Positions 1 through 8,846 of a stretch of DNA of 64,000 nt are shown here, in pieces. The notes below the pieces were generated by a model. It did not search any database and was not told the origin of the DNA. It saw only the letters and a list, made by a program, of their open reading frames with translations. Source of the DNA: Myxococcales bacterium (GTDB taxonomy: Bacteria > Myxococcota_A > Polyangia > Nannocystales > Nannocystaceae); NCBI GenBank assembly GCA_020633315.1, contig JACKDV010000010.1, forward strand, positions 186,001 through 250,000. Reading direction: 5' to 3'. Position 1 is the first letter of the stretch, and every line of letters starts with the position of its first letter. A program made the position numbers and the translations under genes.

Positions 1-561
1 GTGCAGGCCCTTGACCAGCACGCGGCGGTCCCACGACAGGTTGAGGGGATCGTTGCCGCGCGAGGGCAGGTCGAGCTCCCAGTTGTTGCCGCGCAGGCGG
101 GGGAAGACCTCCACCTCCAGCTCGATCTGCACGGTGTGGTCGGGCTCGAGGCCGAAGGCGACCACCTCGGCGCCCGGCAGGCCGCCGCGCTCGGGCGGGG
201 GCAGGGCCCGGGCGAAGACCGTCCCGGGATCGCGGCGGTCGGGCTCGTTGCGGATGAGGGTGGCCTTGCCGTCGCTCCACTGCCCGTCGCGGGCCACCCG
301 AATGCCGCGGAGCTGCGCGGTGGGGGGCAGGGCCAGGCTGGCCACCGCATCACGGGTGCTCACGCTCGCGTTGTGCACGGCGGTCCGCAGCCGCAGGGTG
401 GCCGAGTAGCCGTCGGAGGCCTCGACGATCGCCTCGTAGGACAGCTCCTCCACCGCGAGGTAGCCCGACTCCCCGTCCTGCTGCTCGGCGCTGAGCTGGT
501 CGGCATGGGCGATGCTCGGCACGAGCAGGCACAGGGCCAGGACACGAGTGAGGGCACGCAC
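1..561 (-). CDS. Secreted VIT-like domain protein, N-terminal part (runs off the window)
   Basis: Partial gene read leftward; 187 codons are visible and the frame stays open to base 1. The GTG start at 561 gives a Sec signal peptide (MRALTRVLALCLLVPSIAHA), so the product should be exported. The mature part has the rhythm of a vault/inter-alpha-trypsin (VIT) domain: beta-rich strands, a TAVHNAS segment, then LALPPTAQLRGI and a later WELDLPSRG strand. VIT domains in bacteria usually precede a von Willebrand A domain in cell-surface proteins, but that part would lie outside the window. The VIT call rests on pattern resemblance only; it could be another secreted beta-sandwich. Confidence 0.6.
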   Translation of the reverse strand, partial: MRALTRVLALCLLVPSIAHADQLSAEQQDGESGYLAVEELSYEAIVEASDGYSATLRLRTAVHNASVSTRDAVASLALPPTAQLRGIRVARDGQWSDGKATLIRNEPDRRDPGTVFARALPPPERGGLPGAEVVAFGLEPDHTVQIELEVEVFPRLRGNNWELDLPSRGNDPLNLSWDRRVLVKGLH

Positions 562-733
562 GGGATCCAAGGTAGCCCAGATCGATGGGGAACGCCCGGC
601 GTGACGAGGGGTCGAGATCCACATGCTCGAAGCTCACGTGGGGAGGTCGGCGGGGTTCCAGGGCATCGGGAGGGCAGCGCCATGAGCGCCAGCGTCCGGG
701 CGCGTGGAGACCTGGCTCCGCGGGAGCTTGGTG

Positions 734-759
734 CCGGGGCCCCGAGGGATGGTTTCCCT
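734..759 (-). terminator. GC-rich hairpins at the 3' end of the FG-GAP lipoprotein gene
   Basis: Two adjacent inverted repeats lie at the stop codon of the gene read leftward from 2383: AGGGA/TCCCT with a short loop (745-759) and CGGGGCCCCG (735-744). There is no T-run, so this is at best a Rho-assisted or weak terminator. It is seen in sequence; the function is inferred. Confidence 0.25.
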
Positions 760-2383
760 ACGGGTTGGACAGGAACACCTGCAGCTCGGCGTCGTGGGCC
801 ACGAGCAGGTCGAGCGCACCGTCGTCGTCGAGGTCGGCCAGCTCGAGCGCGGTGGGCATCGCTCCCACGTCCACGGGATCGGCGGGCGTGAAGCCGCCCA
901 CGCCGTTGCCGAGCAGGCGGCTCAGCGTGCTCGAGCCGGTGTCGAGGGTGATCACGTCGAGGTGGCCGTCGTGATCGAGATCGGCCAGGTGCACGCGGGT
1001 GGGCGTGATGCCGACCGTGAAGGGGATCGCTCCGCCGAAGCCACCCAGGCCGTCACCGAGCAGCACCACCAGGGCGTCGAGATCGGAGGACACCACCACC
1101 AGGTCGAGGCGGCCGTCCTCGTTGACGTCGCCCGCGGCCAGGTCTGCGGGCAGGCCGGGCACGGGCTGGAGCGCGGGGGGGCCGAACAGCGCGGCGCCGT
1201 TGCCCGCGTCGACGCTCACCGTGCTGGGGCCCGCGGCGGCCACGTCGAGGTTGCCGTCGCCGTTGAAGTCGCCCAGGGTCATCGCCACCGGGTTGGCCGC
1301 CACCGAGAAGGGCAGCGCCATGCCCAGCCCGCCCGCGCCGTCGGAGAGCAGCAGGCTCACCTGGTTGGGTCCGGCGTCGAGGGTGAGGGCATCGGCGTGG
1401 CCGTCCTCGTCGAAGTCGCCGGTGGCGAGGTCCACCGGCTGGTTGCCCACCGGGAACGACAGGGTCGGCGCGAAGCTGCCGTCGCCCAGCGAGGGCAGCA
1501 GCTCGAGGGTGTTGCCGGTGGTGGTGAGCAGCAGGTCGGCCGAGCCCTCGCGATCGACGTCGGCCGTGGCGAGGGCCGTGGGCACCACGCCCAGGGGCAC
1601 CGGGGTGAGCGAGACCAGGCCACCGAGGCCGTCGCCCGTGAGCACGTAGAGATCGCCGGCTGAGTCCACCACGGCCACGTCGAGGGTGGTGTCGCCGTCG
1701 AGCCGCTCGGTCGCGATGGCGAGCAGGCCCGCGCCCAGCGGGTAGACGTCGGCCGCCTCCAGGCACATCTCGCCGGGCTCGGCCACGCCGTCGCCACAGC
1801 CACCGGGGGGCATGTCGTCCGAGCCGCTGTCGCCGGTGACGTCGCTGCTGGTGTCGAGGTCGCCGGTGGAGCTGGCCCCGTCGTCGCTGCTGCCGTGGTC
1901 GGTGTCGCTGCCACCCGAGCCCTGGATCAGCCCGTAGGCGAACGACAGCCGGGGATCGCGGGCGGCGACCTGCTGGGTGGTGGTGTCCACGCCCAGCGAC
2001 TCGAGCGGCTCCCAGATCCCGCCGTTGTCGTAGCCCACCGCGAGCTCGGAGGGCTCGTGGTCGCCCAGGGAGGCGAGGGCATAGCGATAGGCGATCACCG
2101 CGGGCTCGGCGAGCTCGAGGTTGGGGGTCACGTGGTAGGCGGTGCCGATGCTGGGCGGCGCGTCGCCGGTGAGCTCGACCGTGACGAGGGTGGGCTCGGT
2201 GACCGCTCCGGCGGGCAGGATGATGGAGAGCACCCCGTCGTCGGAGACGACCAGGCCGCCCTCGGGTCCCACCACCACGCCGATCACCTCGTCGCCGTCC
2301 TCGCCCTCGCCCTCGCCGCAGCCCCCGGGGGCGAAGGCGGCGAGCAGGGCCATGCTCGTCAGCAATCGTGCGTGCCGTGCCAT
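758..2383 (-). CDS. Surface lipoprotein with ZU5-like domain, myxobacterial Cys motif and FG-GAP repeats
   Basis: 541 residues. The N terminus is a lipoprotein signal with the lipid-bearing Cys at residue 22 (APGGC). Residues about 35-100 look like a ZU5-type domain (GPEGGLVVSDDGVL, then ILPAGAVTEPT). A Ser/Asp/Thr-rich linker follows (about 150-190), then CGDGVAEPGEMC, the short disulfide motif frequent in myxobacterial surface proteins. From about 215 to the end there are five or more FG-GAP/VCBS blades with calcium-loop cores such as DFNGDGNLDV and DLDHDGHLDV, which should form a beta-propeller like integrin alpha subunits. The protein is probably outer-membrane anchored and used for adhesion or ligand binding; no catalytic residues are evident. 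It is not obviously in an operon with the methyltransferase upstream (77-base gap). Confidence 0.85.
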   Translation of the reverse strand: MARHARLLTSMALLAAFAPGGCGEGEGEDGDEVIGVVVGPEGGLVVSDDGVLSIILPAGAVTEPTLVTVELTGDAPPSIGTAYHVTPNLELAEPAVIAYRYALASLGDHEPSELAVGYDNGGIWEPLESLGVDTTTQQVAARDPRLSFAYGLIQGSGGSDTDHGSSDDGASSTGDLDTSSDVTGDSGSDDMPPGGCGDGVAEPGEMCLEAADVYPLGAGLLAIATERLDGDTTLDVAVVDSAGDLYVLTGDGLGGLVSLTPVPLGVVPTALATADVDREGSADLLLTTTGNTLELLPSLGDGSFAPTLSFPVGNQPVDLATGDFDEDGHADALTLDAGPNQVSLLLSDGAGGLGMALPFSVAANPVAMTLGDFNGDGNLDVAAAGPSTVSVDAGNGAALFGPPALQPVPGLPADLAAGDVNEDGRLDLVVVSSDLDALVVLLGDGLGGFGGAIPFTVGITPTRVHLADLDHDGHLDVITLDTGSSTLSRLLGNGVGGFTPADPVDVGAMPTALELADLDDDGALDLLVAHDAELQVFLSNP

Positions 2384-2460
2384 CGGGCGTCGACGGTACC
2401 AGGGGCCGGCCCGCCGGGGCCACTGCGATCACCCGGCCCCGCGGTCGGGAGCGCCGCCGC

Positions 2461-3318
2461 TCACTCGGCGGGCTTGGAGCACAGCAGGACCTGCGACTGC
2501 ACCCCGGGCCCCAGCGGGCCGCCGTTGAAGTCGCCGGTGTGCTCCTCCAGCCGCAGCCCCGCCGCGTGGATCAGCAGGCGTACCTCCTCCGGGAACACCT
2601 CCCGGTGGGCCAGGTGCACCAGCTTGCGGGGGCGGGGCGGCGGCACGAAGCGGCGACCGGGCGGGGGCGCGTCGTCGTAGTACAGGCGGATGTGGCAGAT
2701 CTGGGTCTCGGGATCGTAGCGGTGGTTGGTCGAGTAGATGAGCTTCTGACCCGTCCGCGGGTGCACGAAGCGGGTGACCGCGTGGCGCTCGTCGGGATCC
2801 CAGGTGAGCCACTCGAGGTCGGGCAGCTCCACGTCGAAGGCAAAGGCACCGCCCGGCGCGAGCACGCGCGCCACCTCGCGGAAGCAGGCCAGCAGGTCCT
2901 GCCAGGTGTACAGGTGCATCAGCGCGTTGAAGGGCGCGATGACCAGGTCGACGGAGCTCTCGTCCAGCGGCAGCTCGCGCATGTCCGCCTGCACGATCTC
3001 CACCGTGCCGCGCAGCTCCTCCTCTTCATCGAGGTGGCGGCGCAGCGCGTCGAGCATGGCGTCCATGCGATCGAGGGCGATCACGCGGTGGCCGGCCCGC
3101 GCCAGGGGCACGGTGATGCGGCCCGAGCCCGCGCCGAGCTCGAGGATCGCTTGTGGGGCGCGGCGCTGGGCGAGCTCCCGGTACCACCGCAGGTCGTCCT
3201 CCCGATCGGCGTACTCGAAATCGTACAGCTCGGTGTCCTGGTAGTGATCGTCGGTGCCGCGTCGGAGCAGCCGCTCGTGCTCGGCTTCCTGCCGCGCTCG
3301 TCGCTTCCCTCGCGCCAC
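2461..3318 (-). CDS. Class I SAM-dependent methyltransferase
   Basis: 285 residues from the GTG at 3318, chosen because GGAGGGG lies about 7 bases upstream and because the sequence before it lacks methyltransferase features. Motif I of the Rossmann fold is clear (ILELGAGSGRITVPLA), followed by the acidic end of strand 2 (VIALDR), motif II around VQADMRELPLD, and a later VLAPGGAFAFDVELP strand. This is the Methyltransf_11/25 type that transfers a methyl group from SAM to an unidentified small molecule or protein. A C-terminal 100-residue extension contains FVPPPRPRKLVHLAHREVFP and may form the substrate lid. It starts 23 bases after the pcnB stop, so the two are probably co-transcribed, which hints at but does not prove an RNA substrate. 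Confidence 0.85.
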   Translation of the reverse strand: MARGKRRARQEAEHERLLRRGTDDHYQDTELYDFEYADREDDLRWYRELAQRRAPQAILELGAGSGRITVPLARAGHRVIALDRMDAMLDALRRHLDEEEELRGTVEIVQADMRELPLDESSVDLVIAPFNALMHLYTWQDLLACFREVARVLAPGGAFAFDVELPDLEWLTWDPDERHAVTRFVHPRTGQKLIYSTNHRYDPETQICHIRLYYDDAPPPGRRFVPPPRPRKLVHLAHREVFPEEVRLLIHAAGLRLEEHTGDFNGGPLGPGVQSQVLLCSKPAE

Positions 3319-3341
3319 GACGGGACCCCTCCGCTGTCCTG

Positions 3342-4706
3342 CTAGCCCTCGTGGGACGGCGCAGCCTCGCGCCCGCTCCCGCTGGGCTTCTTGTTGCGGC
3401 GGCCGCCTCGGCGCCGGCGCGAGCGCTTGCGCCCCTCGCCTCCGCCTCGATCGCGGGGGGCGGCGGGGGTGGCCTGCTGGGCGGCGGCCAGCGCCTGCCA
3501 GCGCGCCAGCTCGCTGTCGTCCCCGCCCATCGCCTGCACCGAGATCCCCATGAAGATCAGCGCGTCGTGGAAGGTCTGCTGCTGCGCGGGGGAGTTGCGG
3601 CGTCGTCGTCGGCGCGGCTGATCGGTGATCCGCCGGTGCGACATGACGATCTGCCGCGCCAGCTCGCGATCGCGACGGGCCACGCCGAAGGAGGTCCCCA
3701 CCGGCGTCATCGCTCGCTCGATCGCGCGGTCGAGGTTCTGGCGCGAGCCGTCGTGCATCTCGTGCTGCACCAGCGGGGCGAAGAGCACGGCCTGCAGGAC
3801 GCCGTTGACCACGTCCTCGCGGGTCTGGCGGATGTAGTCGTCCAGGGCGTCGAAGTAGCGCCACAGCAGCGCGGCCGGCCGCTGGTCATCGTCGTCGTCG
3901 TCGTCGTCGTCCTCGGGCGGCTCGAGGCCGGCGAGCAGCGCGGGGACGCCGTCACCCGCCTTGCCGAACTGCCCCGTGTACTCCGGCATGATGCGGTGGA
4001 GCAGCCCGGTCTTGAGCAGCATCTCGAAGCAGCGCCGCGAGGCGCCGCTGCGCAGCAGCTTGTAGATCTCCTCGAGCAGGCGGGCCCGGCTGCTCCGCAC
4101 GATGTCGGGCGCGACCTCGAGCAGCGCCTCCCAGGTGGCGTCCTCGATGCGGAAGCCCAGGCGCGCGGCGAACTTGATCGCCCGGATCATCCGCACCGGA
4201 TCCTCGCGGAAGCGCAGCTCGGGATCACCGATGGTGCGGACCACCCGGCGGTCGAGGTCGGCCATGCCGTCGACGAAGTCCACGATGTCGCGGGCGTCGA
4301 CGTCGTAGAAGAGCCCGTTGATCGTGAAGTCGCGCCGGCGGGCGTCGTCCTCTACGCTGCCCCACTCGTTGTCGTGGGTGATGAGCGGATCGTCGTCGTC
4401 CTGCTCGGGCGCGGTGCGGAAGGTGCTGGTCTCGATGATCTTCGGACCGAAGAACACGTGGGCCAGCTTGAAGCGACGCCCGATCACCCGGCTGTTGCGA
4501 AACAGCTTTCGGATCGCTTCGGGAGTGGCGCTGGTGGCGACGTCGAAATCCTTGGGCGCGAGCCCGAGGTAGAGATCGCGGACGCAGCCTCCGACCAGAT
4601 AGGCCTCGTGACCGGCGTTGAGCAGCCGCCGAACGACCTTCATCGCGTCCGGGTCGATGTGACCGAAGATCCGGTCAGTGCCCGTCGATGGCTTGTCGTC
4701 GCTCAT
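3342..4706 (-). CDS. pcnB: Poly(A) polymerase / CCA-adding-type nucleotidyltransferase
   Basis: 454 residues. The nucleotidyltransferase head has GGCVRDLYLG (39-48) and the metal-binding DFD (53-55), followed by the RRDFTINGLFYD and GDPELRFREDPVRMIRAIKFAARL motifs of class II poly(A) polymerases and tRNA nucleotidyltransferases. Length and the strongly basic C terminus (RSRRRRGGRRNKK) favour a PcnB-type polymerase, which adds 3' poly(A) tails to RNA and so promotes decay, over a CCA enzyme. There is no HD domain. A run of nine Asp near residue 268 interrupts the helical body and is probably a disordered loop. The gene leads a likely two-gene unit with the methyltransferase. Confidence 0.9.
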   Translation of the reverse strand: MSDDKPSTGTDRIFGHIDPDAMKVVRRLLNAGHEAYLVGGCVRDLYLGLAPKDFDVATSATPEAIRKLFRNSRVIGRRFKLAHVFFGPKIIETSTFRTAPEQDDDDPLITHDNEWGSVEDDARRRDFTINGLFYDVDARDIVDFVDGMADLDRRVVRTIGDPELRFREDPVRMIRAIKFAARLGFRIEDATWEALLEVAPDIVRSSRARLLEEIYKLLRSGASRRCFEMLLKTGLLHRIMPEYTGQFGKAGDGVPALLAGLEPPEDDDDDDDDDQRPAALLWRYFDALDDYIRQTREDVVNGVLQAVLFAPLVQHEMHDGSRQNLDRAIERAMTPVGTSFGVARRDRELARQIVMSHRRITDQPRRRRRRNSPAQQQTFHDALIFMGISVQAMGGDDSELARWQALAAAQQATPAAPRDRGGGEGRKRSRRRRGGRRNKKPSGSGREAAPSHEG

Positions 4707-4868
4707 GCGCGCGCGTGACTCCTGGTACCACAGATGATCGCCGGACTCGAAAGTCTCGTGATTTCAAGGTTCTCGGGGCTACGGAGGACGGCGCGACGCC
4801 GAGACCGCCGCGGCCCTTGATCCTCAGCGGATGAATGCTATCCATATGTACAGGTCTTGGCCCCCCTC

Positions 4869-5726
4869 ATGAGCCTGGGATTTCGCTGCGTTCACGCGTT
4901 CGACGCTTGCCATGGCCTGGCCGTGGTGGTGGCTCGTGGCGTGAGTCGCGCGTCGGATGCCGAGGATGACGTGGGCCTGGCCCTGGGGGCCACCCTGGGC
5001 GAGCGCGAGGCCTCCGGCGAGCCGGCCCGCATCGTGGTGCTGCGGCTGACCGAGCGCGACGACTCCACTTGGGCCCGTCCCGCCGTGGAGTGGTTGGCCG
5101 AGCGGGGCCGCCGGGTGCTGATCCGCAGCAGCGTGACCCTGGGCCGCGAGCTCGTCCAGTCGGTCCGTCGCTGGGGCGTGACGGTGATGCTCGAGCTGGC
5201 CCACCCGCGGCCCTCGCATCAGCAGGCGCTGGTCGGGCCCACGGCCGAGCCCGCGGCCACCCTGCTGCTCCACGCCCAGCACCTGCGCAGCCTCGACATC
5301 GAGGTCGCGGCGCACCTGGGGCCGCTGCTGCCGGTGGTGCACGATCAGGCGGCCGACGTGGTGGCCCTGGTCCGGCACATCGCCGCGGCCGACATCCGCG
5401 ACGCCCACCTGGCGGTGGGGCGTCTCACTCCCGCCCGCGGGCGAGCCCTGGCGCAGGTGCTCGCGCGGGGGCAGGCCAGCGCGCTGCTGCGGGCCTTCGG
5501 GCGCAACCCCCTGCAGGACGATCCCTGGTCGTCGCTGCCGCCGCAGGGCGCTCGGCTCTCCGCTCTCGCCGCGGCCACGCTGCGCCATGGCGTGCGACGA
5601 CACGTGGAGGAGGCCGGGCTGCGCATCGATCACTGCGGCTGCCCGGCGCAGTGTCACCTCGATCCCGAGCTCACCCCGGGGTTCGTCCCGCTGCTCACCT
5701 CCGATCTGTTCGAGCACTCCGCCTGA
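4869..5726 (+). CDS. Radical-SAM-like barrel protein lacking the CxxxCxxC cluster motif
   Basis: 285 residues from the ATG at 4869; no good ribosome site is visible and a TTG lies 12 bases upstream. I do not recognise it with certainty. The middle (ELAHPRPSHQQALVGPTAEP, then LRSLDIEVAAHLGPLLPVVHD) reads like the C-terminal half of a radical-SAM barrel of the spore-photoproduct-lyase type, including the Pro-rich strand before a conserved Asp. The usual CxxxCxxC near the N terminus is absent: only Cys 7 and Cys 14 are there, in RCVHAFDACHG. A second Cys cluster, CGCPAQC, lies 25-30 residues from the C terminus. It is either a degenerate non-enzymatic relative or a metal protein with an unusual ligand set. 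It is transcribed divergently from pcnB. Confidence 0.5.
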   Translation: MSLGFRCVHAFDACHGLAVVVARGVSRASDAEDDVGLALGATLGEREASGEPARIVVLRLTERDDSTWARPAVEWLAERGRRVLIRSSVTLGRELVQSVRRWGVTVMLELAHPRPSHQQALVGPTAEPAATLLLHAQHLRSLDIEVAAHLGPLLPVVHDQAADVVALVRHIAAADIRDAHLAVGRLTPARGRALAQVLARGQASALLRAFGRNPLQDDPWSSLPPQGARLSALAAATLRHGVRRHVEEAGLRIDHCGCPAQCHLDPELTPGFVPLLTSDLFEHSA

Positions 5727-5792
5727 TCCACCCTCGGGCGTCGGCGCAAGAACTGCGGACGCGGCCCGCAGGATCGGCGCCAGCCTAGGGGG

Positions 5793-6902
5793 GTGAGCGA
5801 GGTCCGAGCCGAGCCCAAGCGGAGCCGATGGTCGTGGCACATGGGGCGGGTGCGGGGCATCGAGCTGCGGATCCACGCCACCTTCCTCGTGCTGCTCGCG
5901 TGGTTTGCCGCCCTCGCGTGGCCCCACGGTCCCACCGCCGTGCTCGTCGAGCTGGGCTTCATCGCGCTGCTGTTCCTGTGCGTGGTGCTCCACGAGCTCG
6001 GCCATGCGCTCACGGCCCAGCGCTACGGCATCCGCACCCACGACATCACCCTGCTGCCCATCGGGGGCCTGGCTCGGCTCGAGCGCATGCCCACCGAGAG
6101 CTGGCACGAGCTGTGGATCGCGCTCGCCGGCCCGGCGGTCAACGTGGTGATCGCCGGCCTGCTCTACGGCGTGCTCGCGCTGGCCCCCATCCCGCCGGGG
6201 CTCGGCCTCGAGCTGCTCGGTCGCCTCGCCGTCACCAACGTCGCGCTCGCCGTGTTCAACCTGCTGCCCGCCTTCCCGATGGACGGCGGCCGGGTGCTGC
6301 GGGCCGCCCTCGCCGTGCGCCGCGGTCGGCTGTGGGCCACGCGGCGGGCGGTGGCGGTGGGACGCGTGTTCGCGGCCCTCTTCGCCGTGCTCGGCCTGTG
6401 GCTCAACCCCATGCTCCTGCTGATCGCGGGCTTCATCTGGCTGGCCGCCAGCGGCGAGCTGATGGACGTGGAGATCCGGGCCGCCGCCGAGCACATGCTG
6501 GTCGCCGACGCGATGGTGCTGCGCTTTGCGACGGTGCGCGGGCGCGATGCGCTGGTGCACGCTCTCGACGAGCTGCTCGCGGGCACCCAAGAGGACTTCC
6601 CCGTGGTGGAGCACGGGCGGGTGGTGGGCATGCTCTACAAGCCCGACCTCATGCAGGGCCTGGCGGAGCACGGCGAGGGGGCACCGGTCTCGGCCGTGAT
6701 GCGCGAGGGCCTGCCCGTGCTCGAGGCCGGGCTGCCGCTCACCGATGCGATCGAGCGCGTGGACGAGGCGCAGGGGCGGACGCTGCCCGTGGTGAGGCGA
6801 GGTCGACTCATCGGCCTGCTCACTCGGCAGAACCTCGGGGAGCTGATCGCCGCGCGCGAGGCCCTGGGCCACGAGCACCATCGCGTGGGTCTGGTCGCCT
6901 GA
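5793..6902 (+). CDS. M50 (site-2) zinc metalloprotease with C-terminal CBS pair
   Basis: 369 residues from a GTG with an adjacent G-rich ribosome site. It is an integral membrane protease of the SpoIVFB/Rip3 class. HELGH (67-71) sits in the third hydrophobic segment and supplies two zinc His and the catalytic Glu; NLLPAFPMDGGR supplies the third ligand Asp. Five or so transmembrane segments span about 28-220. Residues about 240-355 form two CBS motifs (EDFPVVEHGRVVGML; TLPVVRRGRLIGLL), which in this family bind adenine nucleotides and gate activity. The likely role is intramembrane cleavage of an unidentified membrane-bound regulator. A separate CBS-only protein follows 60 bases downstream. 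Confidence 0.93.
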   Translation: MSEVRAEPKRSRWSWHMGRVRGIELRIHATFLVLLAWFAALAWPHGPTAVLVELGFIALLFLCVVLHELGHALTAQRYGIRTHDITLLPIGGLARLERMPTESWHELWIALAGPAVNVVIAGLLYGVLALAPIPPGLGLELLGRLAVTNVALAVFNLLPAFPMDGGRVLRAALAVRRGRLWATRRAVAVGRVFAALFAVLGLWLNPMLLLIAGFIWLAASGELMDVEIRAAAEHMLVADAMVLRFATVRGRDALVHALDELLAGTQEDFPVVEHGRVVGMLYKPDLMQGLAEHGEGAPVSAVMREGLPVLEAGLPLTDAIERVDEAQGRTLPVVRRGRLIGLLTRQNLGELIAAREALGHEHHRVGLVA

Positions 6903-6962
6903 GGGCGAGAGCCCGTGCGCGGTGCAACATCTGCGCGACACCGGGCATCGAGATCGGGGAGC

Positions 6963-7394
6963 ATGGAAGTGATGCTGACGCCCACGGTCCGTTCTGTGAT
7001 GACCCCCGCCCCCAAGGTGATCGAGGCCCAGGCCGACACCGCGACGGCTCATGCATTGATGGAGGAGCTCGACGTGCGACACCTGCCGGTGATGGACCGC
7101 GATCGCCTGGTGGGTGTCCTCAGCGAGCGCGACCTCCGGGGCGCACGGGCGTTCCTCGATCATGCGCCGGGGGTGCTCGGGCCGGTAGTGGGCGATCTGT
7201 GCTCGCGCAACTTGCTGGTGGTGGGACCCGATGATCCGCTCGACGAGGCGGCCAATACCATGGCCGATCGCAAGGTGGGGGCCGCGTTGGTGGTGCAGGG
7301 CGTCGAGCTGGTCGGCATCATGACCTGCGTGGACGTCTGCCGTGGGCTCACCACGCTGGTGGGCAAGCTGCGAGCGCTCAGCGAGGGCAAGTAG
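6963..7394 (+). CDS. CBS domain protein
   Basis: 143 residues counted from the ATG at 6963; another ATG at 6972 is nearly as good, with GGGGA about 11 bases upstream. The protein is one Bateman module: SVMTPAPKVIEAQ with DVRHLPVMDRDRLVGVLSERDL, then DLCSRNLLVVGPDD with VGAALVVQGVELVGIMTCVDV. Such soluble CBS pairs bind AMP, ATP or related nucleotides and regulate partners. Being directly downstream of the CBS-bearing M50 protease, it may act with it; that is inference. The 3' end lies inside an inverted repeat shared with the convergent gene. Confidence 0.88.
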   Translation: MEVMLTPTVRSVMTPAPKVIEAQADTATAHALMEELDVRHLPVMDRDRLVGVLSERDLRGARAFLDHAPGVLGPVVGDLCSRNLLVVGPDDPLDEAANTMADRKVGAALVVQGVELVGIMTCVDVCRGLTTLVGKLRALSEGK

Positions 7395-7449
7395 CTCGCC
7401 TCGGGACCGAGTCGCTCGTGCGGCCGAGTCGCTCGCGTGAGCGAGCTAC
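7391..7449. terminator. Inverted repeat with internal direct repeat between convergent genes
   Basis: GTAGCTCGC at 7391-7399 pairs perfectly with GCGAGCTAC at 7441-7449. The arms contain the stop codons of both convergent genes. Between them CGAGTCGCTCG occurs twice (7408-7418 and 7425-7435). There is no T-run. A bidirectional terminator or mRNA-end stabiliser is the simplest reading. Confidence 0.4.
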
Positions 7450-8153
7450 GACGCCAGGCCGGTGGGCTCGCTGCGGAAGGGCTGTCCGCGTCGCGCCGCG
7501 AATGCGGCACGCTGGGCCAGTAGCTGACGCGACATCGCCTTCCAGCGCCGCAGGTCGTCGCCGAAGCCGGGCGCCTGCTCCACGTCGCGTCGGGCTCGGA
7601 GCGAGCCCGAGACGCCGACGCGCTCGCCGAGGAACCCCCCGAGCAGGACGCCGGCCATCAGGGTCATCACCAGGGTCACCACCAGGAGCATCCCGCCGAG
7701 CACGTAGATGGGATCGTTGACCCCGATCATCAGCCACGCCAGGGTGAGGAAGATCGACAGGCCTCCCGCTCCCCCGGCGATGCGACCGAGTCGAGTGGCC
7801 CGCTCGCCCCGGAGCGCCGCCTCGGCGATGGGCAGGAAGTGGGCGCGACCGAATGCCCGCACCGAGGGGCCCCGTGATGCTGCGGAGCGCGCGCCGGCGG
7901 CCGGTGGGTCGTGCTCCACGGTGGCCTCGGCGTGGAAGTCCCCTCGTCGTGCGGTCATGCGGACGCCTCCGGCCGCATCGCGGTGCGCCTCCACCTGGAC
8001 CTGGTAGCCCCGCTCGGGCGGGAAGTGCTGCTTCCAGGCCGCAGCCGACCACTCCACCAGGGCCCGCACGCCGTGCTCGATCTGCTCGGAGGGCCGACCG
8101 GCCACGCCTACGGCCCACCCGAAGGGGGGGATCTCCCCGTGCTCGTCCAGCAT
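7446..8153 (-). CDS. Hypothetical membrane protein with two adjacent transmembrane helices
   Basis: 235 residues from the ATG at 8153; a TTG 18 bases further upstream is possible. I do not recognise a family. Residues 1-115 are soluble and mixed alpha/beta (PPFGWAVGVAGRPSEQIEHG; a YQVQVEAHRD strand). Residues about 135-185 form two hydrophobic helices separated by NDPIYV (LSIFLTLAWLMIGV; LGGMLLVVTLVMTLMAGVLL). The C-terminal 45 residues are basic and cytoplasmic-looking. It is convergent with the CBS gene and in the same direction as the lipoprotein gene at 8215-8814, 61 bases away. Confidence 0.7.
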   Translation of the reverse strand: MLDEHGEIPPFGWAVGVAGRPSEQIEHGVRALVEWSAAAWKQHFPPERGYQVQVEAHRDAAGGVRMTARRGDFHAEATVEHDPPAAGARSAASRGPSVRAFGRAHFLPIAEAALRGERATRLGRIAGGAGGLSIFLTLAWLMIGVNDPIYVLGGMLLVVTLVMTLMAGVLLGGFLGERVGVSGSLRARRDVEQAPGFGDDLRRWKAMSRQLLAQRAAFAARRGQPFRSEPTGLAS

Positions 8154-8214
8154 CCTATCGTGCAAGTTAACGTGGGACCCCCGTCGCGTCCACCGAGCGG
8201 GGGCGGATCCGAGG

Positions 8215-8814
8215 TCAGGACCAGGTGTAACTGACGTATGCGATCGTCTTACCGTTGGCCTCGCCGCACACGAAGGTGATCGTGAAATCGTCCGCCTTGC
8301 CCTCGAGCTGGATGCGGCCCTCCTGGGTCTTGCGCTCCACGCTGGCGATGTCGTCCGCGACCAGCTTCTCGAGGTGATCGGCACAGGCCGCCACGTCCAT
8401 CTCCTCGAGCTCGAAGCGGATGAGGCTCGAGAAGCGGCCCTGAGCGTCGGCCTCGGTGCGCTTGGTGTCGAGCACCTTGCCCTCGTCGCCGAAGATCGTC
8501 TTGCGGAACCAGCGCGGATCCACGCGCTGGGCCCCCAGATCCTTGGGCCCGCCGTCGGCGGCCGGCGTCGGCGGGACGGCGGGGCTGGGCGGTGGCGTGG
8601 GCGGGGCTGCGGCCTCCACGGGAGTCGGAGGGGCCGCGGCATCGGCGACCGGTGGTGCGACGGCGGCCGCGGGAGGCGGGCCGGGCTGCGGCTTGGCCGG
8701 GGCGTTGGCGGCCGTCTTGCCCTGGGCGTTGGCGTGCCGGTTCGGATCGGCGTTGCCCAGACAGGCGGAGGCGAGCATCGACACCGAGCAGGCGAGGACG
8801 AGGGACCGCTTCAT
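8215..8814 (-). CDS. Lipoprotein with Pro/Ala-rich tether and small C-terminal domain
   Basis: 199 residues. The lipoprotein signal ends at Cys 18 (LASAC). Residues about 25-95 are an Ala/Pro tether (many PPAAA and PPTP units), the type used to hold a domain away from the membrane. The C-terminal 100 residues are a compact domain rich in acidic residues, with two Cys (VAACADHLEKL and ITFVCGEANG) that could pair. No known family was recognised. Four bases beyond the ATG there is no strong ribosome site, so expression may be modest. Upstream lies a set of 70-base tandem repeats derived from the end of the neighbouring gene. Confidence 0.72.
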   Translation of the reverse strand: MKRSLVLACSVSMLASACLGNADPNRHANAQGKTAANAPAKPQPGPPPAAAVAPPVADAAAPPTPVEAAAPPTPPPSPAVPPTPAADGGPKDLGAQRVDPRWFRKTIFGDEGKVLDTKRTEADAQGRFSSLIRFELEEMDVAACADHLEKLVADDIASVERKTQEGRIQLEGKADDFTITFVCGEANGKTIAYVSYTWS

Positions 8815-8846
8815 CGGCAGGACGGTAGCAGAAGTCGGAGACCACG

